A stretch of 64,000 nt of DNA, taken from contig NZ_BEVZ01000001.1 in assembly GCF_003112515.1 (NCBI RefSeq), positions 62,001 through 126,000 of the forward strand. Reading direction: 5' to 3'. Both the position numbers and the translations under genes were made by a program. This stretch comes from Streptomyces fragilis. GTDB lineage: Bacteria; Actinomycetota; Actinomycetes; Streptomycetales; Streptomycetaceae. Positions 1-9,069 of the stretch are shown here, piece by piece. The notes under the pieces are model-generated. The model saw nothing but the letters and a program-made list of their open reading frames with translations. It made no database searches and was not told where the DNA came from. Within the stretch, counting starts at the first letter, position 1; each line of letters opens with the position of its first letter.

Positions 1-301
1 CGCGCCGCTGTGCCTCGACGACCAGGTCGGCGGCCTCGGCGACCGTGGACTCGTCCGGGGCCACCGTCGCGAGGTCGTGGGCGGCGACGGTCAGCTGGTC
101 GGCGACGGCGAACATGCCGGCGTCCGGCATCTCCCGCGGCTCGGCGCCGGGCGCCTCCAGCCGCTGGGCCCGCGCCGCGAGCTCGCGGGCCACGCCGAGG
201 GCCTCACCCGCCGCCCCGCGCTGCAGCCGGCTCTGCGGCGCGGCGCGCAAGCGGTCGGCGAACTGTTCCACGGCTCGGGTCAGGGGCGTCGTATCAACCA
301 C
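1..301 (-). CDS. Hypothetical Ala/Glu-rich protein, N-terminal part only
   Basis: The gene runs off the left edge, so only the first 100 residues are visible. It opens with GTG at 301-299 (VDTTPLTRAVEQFADRL) and is almost entirely helical, rich in Ala, Arg, Leu and Glu, with no signal peptide, membrane segment or catalytic motif that I recognise. No start codon lies upstream in this frame for several codons and there is no clear ribosome site, so translation may be leaderless or depend on a weak site. It lies downstream of the BI-1 gene on the same strand but is separated from it by a strong terminator. Function unknown. Confidence 0.6.
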   Translation of the reverse strand, partial: MVDTTPLTRAVEQFADRLRAAPQSRLQRGAAGEALGVARELAARAQRLEAPGAEPREMPDAGMFAVADQLTVAAHDLATVAPDESTVAEAADLVVEAQRR

Positions 302-339
302 ACCCCGAGACTACGCCCGTCCCGCCCGCCCGGAACGCC

Positions 340-370
340 GGAAGGGCCCCGGGAGACCCGGGGCCCTTCC
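340..370 (-). terminator. Intrinsic-type hairpin after the BI-1 gene
   Basis: A perfect 14-bp stem (340-353 with 357-370) closes on a 3-nt loop, starting 16 nt past the stop of the BI-1 gene. It has no long T tract, as is usual for terminators in this high-GC group. Confidence 0.8.
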
Positions 371-385
371 GCGTGCGCGGGGTGG

Positions 386-1270
386 TCAGTCGCTGCTGTT
401 CAGGATCGCGATCAGACGGAGGAACTCCGTGTAGATCCAGACCAGGGTCAGCGTCAGACCGAAGGCGGCCATCCACGACTCCTCGCGGGGCGCGCCGTAG
501 GCGATGCCGTCCTCGACCTGCTTGAAGTCCAGGGCGAGGAAGCAGGCGCCCAGCAGGACGCCGATGACGCCGAACATGATGCCCAGGCCGCCGCTGCGGA
601 AGCCGAGGCCGTCACCGCCGCCGAAGACGGCGAACAGCATGTTGACCATCATCAGCAGGACGAAGCCGAGCGCGGCCGCCATGACGAAGCCGGCGAAGCG
701 GCGGTTGACCCGGATCCAGCGCATCTTGTACGCGAACAGGACCGCGGCGAAGACCGCCATCGTGCCGAGCACGGCCTGCATGGCCGCGCCGCTCGCGATG
801 TGCGTGTCGACGATGTTCGACAGGACGCCGAGGAACACGCCCTCGAAGGCGGCGTAGGTCAGGATCAGCGCGGGCGAGGCCTTGCGCTTGAACGACTGGA
901 CCATGGCCAGCACGAAGCCGATGAGGGCCGCACCGATGGCGACGCCGTACGACCGGTTGATGTTGCCCATGTCGACCGGCAGCAGCGCCCAGGAGAGGGC
1001 GGCGGTGACGATCAGCACGCCGAGGGTGCTCGCGGTGCGCATGATGACGTCGTCCATCGTCATGCGGCCGGCGGAGACCGGGGCCTGCGGGGCGCCGTAC
1101 TGGGCGGCGTCCTGGGCGTAGGGGTTCTGCGCGTACGGGTTCTGCGCGTAGGGGTTGGCGCCCTGCGTGCCGACAGCTGCTCCCCCGGCCTGCGGCGCGG
1201 TGTTGAAGCCCGCGTAGCCGTTGTCGCGGCTGAACCCCCGTCGCGAGAAGACCGGGTTGCTGCTCCTCAT
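386..1270 (-). CDS. BI-1/YccA-family integral membrane protein
   Basis: This 294-residue protein has a cytoplasmic N-terminal tail of about 70 residues rich in Gly, Ala, Gln and Tyr, with three tandem NPYAQ units, followed by seven hydrophobic segments. The layout and the conserved closing segment (WIYTEFLRLIAIL) match the Bax inhibitor-1/YccA family, whose eukaryotic members act as membrane calcium or proton leak channels. The bacterial role is not settled. The ATG at 1270-1268 has a GGAGGAG site 4 nt upstream. The gene is monocistronic, ending at the hairpin 340-370. The NPYAQ-rich tail is typical of actinobacterial members and may mediate protein contacts; that is inference. Confidence 0.88.
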   Translation of the reverse strand: MRSSNPVFSRRGFSRDNGYAGFNTAPQAGGAAVGTQGANPYAQNPYAQNPYAQDAAQYGAPQAPVSAGRMTMDDVIMRTASTLGVLIVTAALSWALLPVDMGNINRSYGVAIGAALIGFVLAMVQSFKRKASPALILTYAAFEGVFLGVLSNIVDTHIASGAAMQAVLGTMAVFAAVLFAYKMRWIRVNRRFAGFVMAAALGFVLLMMVNMLFAVFGGGDGLGFRSGGLGIMFGVIGVLLGACFLALDFKQVEDGIAYGAPREESWMAAFGLTLTLVWIYTEFLRLIAILNSSD

Positions 1271-1400
1271 TTCACTCCTCCATGGCCACCCTGCGCGGCC
1301 TTGGCCTCAAGAGTAATGGACAGGCAAAAAAGTGACTCTACTGCTTGGGTAGGATCTTTCCTTCCCCTCTGCTGCGACGCAACGCATCCGGCCTGCTCGT

Positions 1401-2441
1401 TTATGCCCCCATGGAGCTGCGGGAGGCGGGCTCGTGGACCGTCGGGGGGTTCACCCGCCGGCGGCGGCGCCGCTTGAGCATGGCCCACGCGCCCCGTACC
1501 CCGCCCGGCGAGGCCGCCGTGACCTCGGTGCCGGCCTCCTCGGCCGCCTCCGCCGCGGCGCGGGCCACCGGCAGGAAGCCCTCGTCACGGGTGGCGTCCG
1601 GACGCTCCTCCTCGGCCGGCCACAGCGCCAGGGCCGCGCACACCGTGGGCAGCACCGCCATCGCCGCCGTCTGGTACCCCTCGGCCGAGGGGTGGTAGGC
1701 GTCGGGGCCGAACAGCTCCCGCGGATGGGCGGCGAACTCGGGCCCCAGCAGGTCTCCCAGCGAGACGGTCCGCCCGCCCTGCTCCACGGTGCCGATGGTC
1801 TGGGCGGCGGCCAGCTGGCGCGAGGTCCGTCTCGCCAGCCAGCGCAGCGGCTGCTGGATGGGCTCGATGGTGCCGAGGTCCGGGCAGGTGCCGACGACCA
1901 CCTCCGCCCCGGCGGTGCGCAGCCGGCGCACCGCGGCCGCCAGGCAGCGCACCGAGCGGGTGGCGGGCGTGCGGCTGGTGACGTCGTTGGCGCCCACCAT
2001 GATCACGCACACGTCCGGCGGGCCGTCGTGCGCGGCGACCGCCTCGGACACCTGCCGGTCGAGGTCCTCCGAGGTCGCCCCCGGCACGGCCACCACGCGC
2101 AGCCGCACCGGCTGCTCGGCGACCGCGGCCAGCCCCGAGGCGAGCAGCGCTCCGGGGGTCTGCCCGGAGCGGTGGACGCCCTGCCCGGCGGCCGTGGAGT
2201 CGCCCAGCATCACCAGCCGCAGCGGTGCGCGGCCCGGGACGGCGTAGCCGACTCCGTAGAGGCCGTCGGCGCTGGGGACGTGCGGGTCGTACCCGTTGGT
2301 CGTCACCGTGCGCCGGGCCAGATGCATCTCGGCCAGCAGCAGCCCCGCGGCGGCGGCGCCCGCCAGGCCGATGCCGCCCCCGCCGTACGCGGCGCCGGCC
2401 GCGATCCGCCGGGCCACGCGTGCCTTCGACGTACTCCACAT
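1401..2441 (-). CDS. SGNH/GDSL-type hydrolase with N-terminal membrane anchor
   Basis: This 346-residue protein carries the SGNH esterase/lipase motifs in order: block I GDSTAAGQG with the nucleophile Ser, block III GANDV, and block V DAYHPS with the catalytic Asp-x-x-His. The N-terminus has a single hydrophobic stretch (about residues 12-38) after basic residues, suggesting an exported or membrane-anchored enzyme with an acidic/basic C-terminal tail. The start chosen is the ATG at 2441-2439, with an AGGAGGT site 11 nt upstream; an in-frame GTG at 2465 would place that site inside the gene. It lies divergent from cystathionine beta-synthase. The substrate is unknown; cell-envelope ester hydrolysis is plausible. 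Confidence 0.85.
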   Translation of the reverse strand: MWSTSKARVARRIAAGAAYGGGGIGLAGAAAAGLLLAEMHLARRTVTTNGYDPHVPSADGLYGVGYAVPGRAPLRLVMLGDSTAAGQGVHRSGQTPGALLASGLAAVAEQPVRLRVVAVPGATSEDLDRQVSEAVAAHDGPPDVCVIMVGANDVTSRTPATRSVRCLAAAVRRLRTAGAEVVVGTCPDLGTIEPIQQPLRWLARRTSRQLAAAQTIGTVEQGGRTVSLGDLLGPEFAAHPRELFGPDAYHPSAEGYQTAAMAVLPTVCAALALWPAEEERPDATRDEGFLPVARAAAEAAEEAGTEVTAASPGGVRGAWAMLKRRRRRRVNPPTVHEPASRSSMGA

Positions 2442-2606
2442 CCTTCGCCGCCACCTCCTCGTCACCTGCGCACCCGCGCGGTCCCGTACTCCTTGCTTGC
2501 CCCGTGGAGGTGGTCGGCCAATCGCGATCGTGACGAGTCGGCGACCCTGTGTCAGGCCCGTAGGCTGGTGGTCACCGAATCAAGACCTGAGCGACCGGAG
2601 ACAACG

Positions 2607-3995
<1,389 letters not shown>

Positions 3996-4219
3996 CCCGG
4001 CGGAAACGCCGGCCGGGCGGGAGCGCCGGCCGGGCGTGAGCCCGCGGTGCGGGGCCGCGCGGGTGCCGTCGCGGCAAGTGGTACCCGCGTGTCACGTGCG
4101 CGCAGCATGGGGTTAACACGGGTCCGGCAGGGTGGTGCGTGCCGGTGGGGGTGGGAGCGGCTCCCCGCCCCGGGCCGGTGTGCGCGATGCCCGGTCCTGA
4201 CCCGGTCCGCGTCCGGCGC

Positions 4220-4270
4220 GGGAACCGTCGTCGTCCCGACCCCTCGTCCGCGAGGGGTGCGACGGTTCCC
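4220..4270. terminator. Nested inverted repeat between convergent genes
   Basis: An outer perfect 11-bp arm (4220-4230 with 4260-4270) encloses a second 7-bp hairpin (4239-4245 with 4252-4258). It lies in the otherwise empty 404-nt gap 3996-4399 between two convergent genes and could terminate both. I see no gene in that gap; a short direct repeat at about 4318-4353 is the only other feature. Confidence 0.5.
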
Positions 4271-4399
4271 GCGACGCTCTCGTCCACGCCGCGTCCGCGC
4301 CCCACGGGGCGCCGCCTGCGCGTCGAACCGTCCCTGCGCGTCGACCCGTCCCTGCGCGGCAGGAAGCCGTGACGTGGCCCGGGGGAGGCTACGGCGCGG

Positions 4400-5197
4400 T
4401 CAGAGGGAGGCTATGACCCGGTCGGCGAGGACGCAGACGTTGTCGGTGGGTCCGCAGGTGAACGTGAGGACGTAGCCGCCGGAGATCCCGGAGCCGCCGA
4501 GCAGCGACGGCGCGTCACCCTGGTCTATCGCGGTGGCGAGCCGCTCCGCGGTCTCCCGGTGTCCGGGCGTGACGCACAGCGTCGTCCCGTCGGCGAACTC
4601 GTAGACGTCGAGCGTCCCCATCGGCCCGGGCCGCACGTCGGCCAGCGGCGTCTCCGCCTGGGCCAGCTCCTCCAGCCGGGCCAGCGTCTGCTCGTCGTCG
4701 GCGACGGCCGGCGACTGCGCGCCGAGCGGGGTGAAGTCGGGGTGGGAGGGGTGACGGCGCCGCGCGGCGGCCAGTTCGGCGGACTCGCCCTCGCCGCCCT
4801 CCGCGTCCAGCTCGAGCCCGGCGAAGTCGGCCGGGTGCGGCAGGAAGAACTCGCCGTCCGGCGGCAGCCCCAGCAGGGACCGCGCCTCGGACGCGTCACG
4901 CGCCTCCTGCGCGGCCCAGAAGGCCCGCGCCTCGGCCAGTTCCCGCTCCCGCTCCTCGGCCAGCGCCTCGGCGACGGCCGCGCGTATGTCCTCGGTATCG
5001 GCGGCGGCCCGCGCGGCGGGGATCCGCGGCGCCGTACCGTCACGCCCGGCGGCGGACCCGTCCGGCACCGCGCTCTCCAACTCGGCGCGCAGCGCGGCGA
5101 ACTCCCCGCGCAGCCGCCGCAGGGCGACGAGGACCGCGGCCCCCACGACACAGGCGGCGGCGGAGATGACCAGCAGGGCGGTCTGCATGGCGCTCAC
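4400..5197 (-). CDS. Unknown membrane-anchored protein with coiled coil
   Basis: This 265-residue protein starts with a single membrane segment (about residues 4-25, MQTALLVISAAACVVGAAVL), then a basic/helical stretch and an Ala/Glu/Arg-rich coiled-coil region (about 55-120). The C-terminal 80 residues form a compact domain ending in FTCGPTDNVCVLADRVIASL, with two cysteines. No known catalytic motif is recognised. The start is GTG at 5197-5195, which has GGGAG 7 nt upstream; an in-frame TTG at 5224 and ATG at 5188 are less well supported. It is convergent with cbs. It looks like a conserved Streptomyces membrane protein of unknown role. Confidence 0.75.
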   Translation of the reverse strand: MSAMQTALLVISAAACVVGAAVLVALRRLRGEFAALRAELESAVPDGSAAGRDGTAPRIPAARAAADTEDIRAAVAEALAEERERELAEARAFWAAQEARDASEARSLLGLPPDGEFFLPHPADFAGLELDAEGGEGESAELAAARRRHPSHPDFTPLGAQSPAVADDEQTLARLEELAQAETPLADVRPGPMGTLDVYEFADGTTLCVTPGHRETAERLATAIDQGDAPSLLGGSGISGGYVLTFTCGPTDNVCVLADRVIASL

Positions 5198-5619
5198 TGA
5201 CGTACTCCCGGTTCCCACGGACAAACGCGCCGGACGACGACCGGCGCACCCCCGTACGAGTCGACCCCGACTTTCCTACATCGAGTTCCCCTACCGAGCT
5301 TGACGCCTGAACGGCCCGGATGTCAGTGCGAACCACCGCGAATCGGGCGCACAGCGGGGGCGCATCGGTGTCCGCGGTGCGGCTGACCTGCGCGTTCTCG
5401 GCCGCGATCGTGGCCCGAGGGAGATAGGTCACATCCTGGCGGAGGTTGGGTCACGGGACGGCACCGGTCCTGTGAAGAACCTCGTCCCGGAGACTGCCGC
5501 ACAGGGGTGGAGAGGTCCCGGAGAGGCCCTGGAGAGACCGCCGGAGGGGTGCGCTCCGCCCCGCGCCGGCCCTGCGCGACCACGCGAAGCCCGGCCGTGC
5601 AGGGCCCCGGAAACCAGCG
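5198..5619. other. Non-coding gap with no recognised gene
   Basis: This stretch of about 420 nt upstream of the unknown membrane gene holds only overlapping short frames with implausible composition. It must contain that gene's promoter, but I cannot place one with confidence. The right end is occupied by the thiolase terminator. Confidence 0.5.
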
Positions 5620-5654
5620 GGGCCCCGCTCCCGGATCGTCCGGGAGCGGGGCCC
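5620..5654 (-). terminator. Terminator hairpin of the thiolase gene
   Basis: A perfect 16-bp GC-rich stem (5620-5635 with 5639-5654) and 3-nt loop, located 65 nt past the thiolase stop codon. Confidence 0.85.
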
Positions 5655-5718
5655 GCCGCGGGTCGGTCGCCTCCCGCCGGCGCTCCGGCCGGCGCAGCGC
5701 GCGCCGTGCCGGCCGAGG

Positions 5719-6939
5719 TCAGCTGAGGCGCTCGATGACCATGGCCATGCCCTGGCCGCCGCCGACGCACATGGTCTCCACGCCGAACTGCTTGTCGTGC
5801 CACTGCAGGGAGTTGATCAGCGTGCCGGTGATGCGCGCGCCGGTCATGCCGAAGGGGTGGCCGACGGCGATCGCGCCGCCGTTGACGTTCAGGCGGTCCA
5901 GGTCGATGCCGAGGTCCTGGTAGGAGGGGATCACCTGGGCGGCGAACGCCTCGTTGATCTCCCACAGGTCCACGTCCGAGACGGACAGGCCGGCCCGCTT
6001 CAGCGCCTGGCGGGACGCCTCGACCGGGCCGAGACCCATGATCTCCGGGGAGAGGCCGGAGACGCCGGTGGAGACGATGCGGGCCAGCGGGGTCAGGCCG
6101 AGCTCGCGGGCCTTGGTGTCGGACATGATCACCAGGGCGGCGGCGCCGTCGTTGAGCGGGCAGCAGTTGGCCGCGGTGACCAGGCCGTCGGGGCGGAAGA
6201 CCGGCTTGAGGCCCTGCACGCCCTCCAGGGTGACGCCGGCGCGCGGGCCGTCGTCCTGGGAGACGACGGTGCCGTCGGGCAGCGTCACCGGGGTGATCTC
6301 ACGCTCCCAGAAGCCGTCCTTGATGGCCTTCTCGGCGAGGTTCTGCGAGCGGACGCCGAACTCGTCCATCTCCTGGCGGCTGACGCCCTTCAGGCGGGCC
6401 AGGTTCTCGGCGGTCTGGCCCATCGCGATGTAGGGGTCGGGGAGCAGACCGTCCTCGCGCGGGTCGTGCCAGGTGGTGCCCTCCTGCTGGGCGACCTCGG
6501 CGGTGCGCGCCTCGGCGTCCGCGAACAGCGGGTTGTGCGTGTCCGGGAGGCTGTCGGAGTTCCCCTTGACGAAGCGGGAGACCATCTCGACGCCCGCGGA
6601 GATGAAGACGTCGCCCTCGCCGGCCTTGATGGCGTGCAGGGCCATGCGGCTGGTCTGCAGGGAGGAGGAGCAGTACCGGGTGACGGTGCAGCCCGGCAGG
6701 AAGTCCATGCCCATCTCGACGGCGACGATGCGGCCGAGGTTGTTGCCCTGCTCGCCGCCGGGGAGGCCGACACCGAGCATCAGGTCGTCGATGTCGCGCG
6801 GGTCGAGCTCGGGGACCTTGGCGAGGGCGGCCTGGATGATGGTGGACGCGATGTCGTCCGGGCGCAGGTCCTTGAGGGAGCCCTTGAAGGCGCGGCCGAT
6901 GGGGGAACGGGCGGCTGAGACGATCACGGCTTCGGGCAT
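5719..6939 (-). CDS. Acetyl-CoA C-acyltransferase (thiolase)
   Basis: The 406-residue protein is a full-length thiolase that cleaves 3-ketoacyl-CoA or condenses acetyl-CoA. The nucleophilic cysteine is in TRYCSSSLQT (about residue 91), followed by NEAFAAQ, the His-containing GGAIAVGHPFGMTGAR and the C-terminal active-site Cys loop CVGGGQGMA. ATG at 6939 has GGAG 6 nt upstream. It is a stand-alone gene upstream of no beta-oxidation partner here, so whether it works in fatty-acid degradation or in acetoacetyl-CoA synthesis cannot be told from context. A terminator follows at 5620-5654. Confidence 0.92.
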   Translation of the reverse strand: MPEAVIVSAARSPIGRAFKGSLKDLRPDDIASTIIQAALAKVPELDPRDIDDLMLGVGLPGGEQGNNLGRIVAVEMGMDFLPGCTVTRYCSSSLQTSRMALHAIKAGEGDVFISAGVEMVSRFVKGNSDSLPDTHNPLFADAEARTAEVAQQEGTTWHDPREDGLLPDPYIAMGQTAENLARLKGVSRQEMDEFGVRSQNLAEKAIKDGFWEREITPVTLPDGTVVSQDDGPRAGVTLEGVQGLKPVFRPDGLVTAANCCPLNDGAAALVIMSDTKARELGLTPLARIVSTGVSGLSPEIMGLGPVEASRQALKRAGLSVSDVDLWEINEAFAAQVIPSYQDLGIDLDRLNVNGGAIAVGHPFGMTGARITGTLINSLQWHDKQFGVETMCVGGGQGMAMVIERLS

Positions 6940-7136
6940 CAGGGCTCCAGAGGCGTACGCGGCGGATAGGTCGGACTTCCTGGGAAGTTACCGGTCCGTA
7001 CCCGCGCGGTCACCGCGATGGGGGTGTGACACCGGCCGCATTTTTCTAAGCGCTTGCTTTTTTCCGCCCGTCCGAAGCGGCACGAATCCGGACGGAACGG
7101 CCCCTCGGGACACCACCCGGAAACGCGACGCGGGAA

Positions 7137-7188
7137 CGCGACGGCCCCCGGGCGCCCACCTCGTGGTGGGCGCCCGGGGGCCGTCGCG
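7137..7188 (-). terminator. Very long hairpin downstream of bldA
   Basis: A perfect 24-bp stem (7137-7160 with 7165-7188) with a 4-nt loop starts about 75 nt past the 3' end of the bldA tRNA, between it and the thiolase gene. It probably ends the tRNA precursor transcript. The remaining part of the 6940-7263 gap must hold the thiolase promoter. Confidence 0.8.
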
Positions 7189-7263
7189 GTGCTGTGCGGT
7201 GCGTGGGTTCTTTCTCGGCCTGCTCGGCCACGGACCCTGCCGGGCCGCGTGGCGAGAATGATG

Positions 7264-7346
7264 TGCCCGGAACCGGACTCGAACCGGTACGCCCCCGAGG
7301 GGCAGCGAGGTTTAAGCTCGCCGTGTCTGCATTCCACCACCCGGGC
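7264..7346 (-). tRNA. bldA: tRNA-Leu(UAA), bldA
   Basis: Read on the minus strand, the sequence folds as a class II tRNA: acceptor arm GCCCGGG (7346-7340) pairs with TCCGGGC, the discriminator is A at 7264, the anticodon stem GCGAG/CTCGC holds the loop CTTAAAC (anticodon UAA), and there is a long variable arm and the T-arm GTTCGAGTC. This is the tRNA that reads the rare UUA codon. In Streptomyces it is bldA, needed for aerial growth and many antibiotic regulators because UUA is restricted to such genes. CCA is not encoded. It is a single-gene unit ending at the hairpin 7137-7188. Confidence 0.95.
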
Positions 7347-7370
7347 CGGTCGCGGGGCGCGCGAGGCCTG

Positions 7371-7376
7371 AGCCTA
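7371..7376 (-). promoter_or_regulatory. Candidate -10 box of bldA
   Basis: On the minus strand the hexamer TAGGCT lies 24 nt upstream of the mature tRNA 5' end, with CTGTTC 17 nt further upstream as a poor -35. That would give a short 5' leader removed by RNase P. The placement is inferred from spacing only. Confidence 0.4.
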
Positions 7377-7582
7377 GCGGCGGCACCCCGTTCGAACAGC
7401 AGCACACCCGTGAAGTTGTCTTATTTTACGGGCTGCTGACGGACCGTCAGAACCGCTCCTGATCTGTACAGACCCACCCTGGACCCTCCGGCAGGCTACC
7501 GAGGTCAACCGGAGATTGACGAGAATTCACTCTGCCCGTCAGGGCGCCCTTCAGGCGCGGAGCCGGAGGTTCCGGTCCCGCC

Positions 7583-7618
7583 GGGTCTGTGGACAGCCGT
7601 GCGACTGTCCACAGACCC
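7583..7618 (-). terminator. Terminator hairpin of the LPMO gene
   Basis: A perfect 14-bp stem (7583-7596 with 7605-7618) and 8-nt loop begin 31 nt past the LPMO stop codon. Confidence 0.8.
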
Positions 7619-7648
7619 TTCACCCTCGGGAAGTGCGGTCCTGGGCGG

Positions 7649-8770
7649 CTACAGGGCCGTGCAGGAGACGGATCCGGTCGGCAGGTTGCTCCCGGAGGAG
7701 TTGGCCGTGAACCCGAAGGTCGTCGTGCCGTCGGCCGGTACCGATCCGTTGTGCGCCGCGTTGGTGACCGTCACCGAGGATCCGGATGTGGTCAGGTTGC
7801 CGTTCCAGAGGCTGGCGACGGACGTCCCGGCGGCGTTGGTCCAGTTGACGCGCCATCCCTTGAGGGCCGAGGTACCGTGGTTCATCACCTGCACCTCGCC
7901 CTGGAAGCCGCCGCCCCAGGAGCTGACCACCTTGTACGACGCCATGCAGGAGCTGGGGCTCGGCGAGGTCGGAGGCGTGGTCGGAGGGGTGCTGGTGGGC
8001 GGCGTGCTGGTGGGCGGCTGGCTCGGCGTGGTGCTGCCGCCGATGCCGGTGACCTGGCCGTTGCCGCCGTCGAAGACGACGTCGGAGCAGGAGTAGAAGT
8101 TCTCGTTGCTGTCCGAGCGCACCCACTGGACCATGATCAGGGCGTCACCGGAGCGGCCCGACGGCAGCGAGGTGTTCCAGGAGTAGTAGCCGCCGTCGGC
8201 ACCCGCCGAACCCGTCTGGGGCGGGTTGGTGACGGTCTGGATCAGCTGCAGGTCCGACCACTTCAGCTGAGAGGTGGGCGACCATCCCTGGCGGGTGATG
8301 TAGACGCGGAACGAACCCGGGTGGGCGGCCCAGTTGCTGTACTTGAACTGGAAGCTGGAACCCGAGGTCAGGTGCGTCTTGGGCCAGTCGCTGCGGGCCA
8401 GGTTGTAGCCCTTGAAGTCGTACGGGGAGCGGTCGCCGGCGCTGCAGATGGTGCCGTCGGGCACGTAACCCTCGCCACGGCCGCCGGCGTTGGAGTCGAG
8501 GACCGCGAACCAGTTGTAGAGGGAGGAGGAGCCGCTCTGGGCGAGGGCCGCCGCGCAGGCCGCGTTGGTCGGGGAGGCCGCGCCGGAGCCGGTGATCGCG
8601 TCCTTGTAGCAAAGGTAGGTCCGGGAGCCCGGAGACATGGCGACACCGTGAGCCTCGGCCGGCCCCTGGGCCAGCAGCACCAGGCCGAAACCGGAGAGCA
8701 GAGTCGCGAAAGCGGTGAGCAGGGAGGTCTTGCGCCTGAGGCCGCGTAAGCGGCTGGTCAGTCTGGTCAC
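7649..8770 (-). CDS. Secreted AA10 lytic polysaccharide monooxygenase with CBM2
   Basis: The 373-residue precursor has a basic N-terminus, a hydrophobic signal (about 17-38) and cleavage before HGVAMSPGSR, leaving the histidine-brace His as residue 1 of the mature copper enzyme. The AA10 domain (about 40-235) ends with the usual Cys-rich segment. A Pro/Ser/Thr linker follows, then a C-terminal CBM2 (about 270-373, SCMASYKVVSSWGGGF) that normally binds cellulose or chitin. The enzyme would oxidatively cut crystalline polysaccharide outside the cell. GTG at 8770 has AAAGG 9 nt upstream. The CBM2 and the CebR box upstream point to cellulose. The gene is monocistronic. Confidence 0.92.
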   Translation of the reverse strand: MTRLTSRLRGLRRKTSLLTAFATLLSGFGLVLLAQGPAEAHGVAMSPGSRTYLCYKDAITGSGAASPTNAACAAALAQSGSSSLYNWFAVLDSNAGGRGEGYVPDGTICSAGDRSPYDFKGYNLARSDWPKTHLTSGSSFQFKYSNWAAHPGSFRVYITRQGWSPTSQLKWSDLQLIQTVTNPPQTGSAGADGGYYSWNTSLPSGRSGDALIMVQWVRSDSNENFYSCSDVVFDGGNGQVTGIGGSTTPSQPPTSTPPTSTPPTTPPTSPSPSSCMASYKVVSSWGGGFQGEVQVMNHGTSALKGWRVNWTNAAGTSVASLWNGNLTTSGSSVTVTNAAHNGSVPADGTTTFGFTANSSGSNLPTGSVSCTAL

Positions 8771-8860
8771 GGCAAGTGCCTTTCGCCGGTCACGCCGGTC
8801 GTGCGCCGCCGGGTCGTCCACCCGAGTGCAGCACATGGGCATGACATAGAAACGTGGGGG

Positions 8861-8874
8861 TGGGAGCGCTCCCA
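8861..8874. promoter_or_regulatory. CebR operator upstream of the LPMO gene
   Basis: The perfect palindrome TGGGAGCGCTCCCA matches the consensus 14-bp box bound by CebR, the LacI-type cello-oligosaccharide sensor of Streptomyces. It lies 91 nt upstream of the LPMO start, so cellulose breakdown products should derepress the gene. The rest of the gap 8771-9003 shows nothing else that I can identify. Confidence 0.85.
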
Positions 8875-9003
8875 CTCCGGACCATAGGGCGACTGTGAAC
8901 CTGCTGTAAACAGCCCGCGGCAACGAAACATCCCGAAACATCGGCACCGCCCGCCGCGGGCGTCCGAAAAGCAAACGATCGGCCGAAAAGCAACGCCGGA
9001 ACG

Positions 9004-9049
9004 CCCGAAGGGGCTGCCCGCACCACGGAAGGTGGGCAGCCCCTTCGGG
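9004..9049 (-). terminator. Terminator hairpin of ndh
   Basis: A perfect 16-bp stem (9004-9019 with 9034-9049) around a 14-nt loop, 20 nt past the ndh stop codon. Confidence 0.85.
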
Positions 9050-9069
9050 CTCACGCAGGTGACCGGAGG

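Noticed and set aside
77..1477. A 466-codon plus-strand frame across the BI-1 gene
   Set aside because: Its composition is that of an antisense shadow and it ignores the terminator and ribosome sites of the minus-strand genes.
4139..4372. A small plus-strand gene with PSLRVDPSLR repeats
   Set aside because: It has no ribosome site or credible composition, and the repeat is a local DNA duplication inside the gap after cbs.
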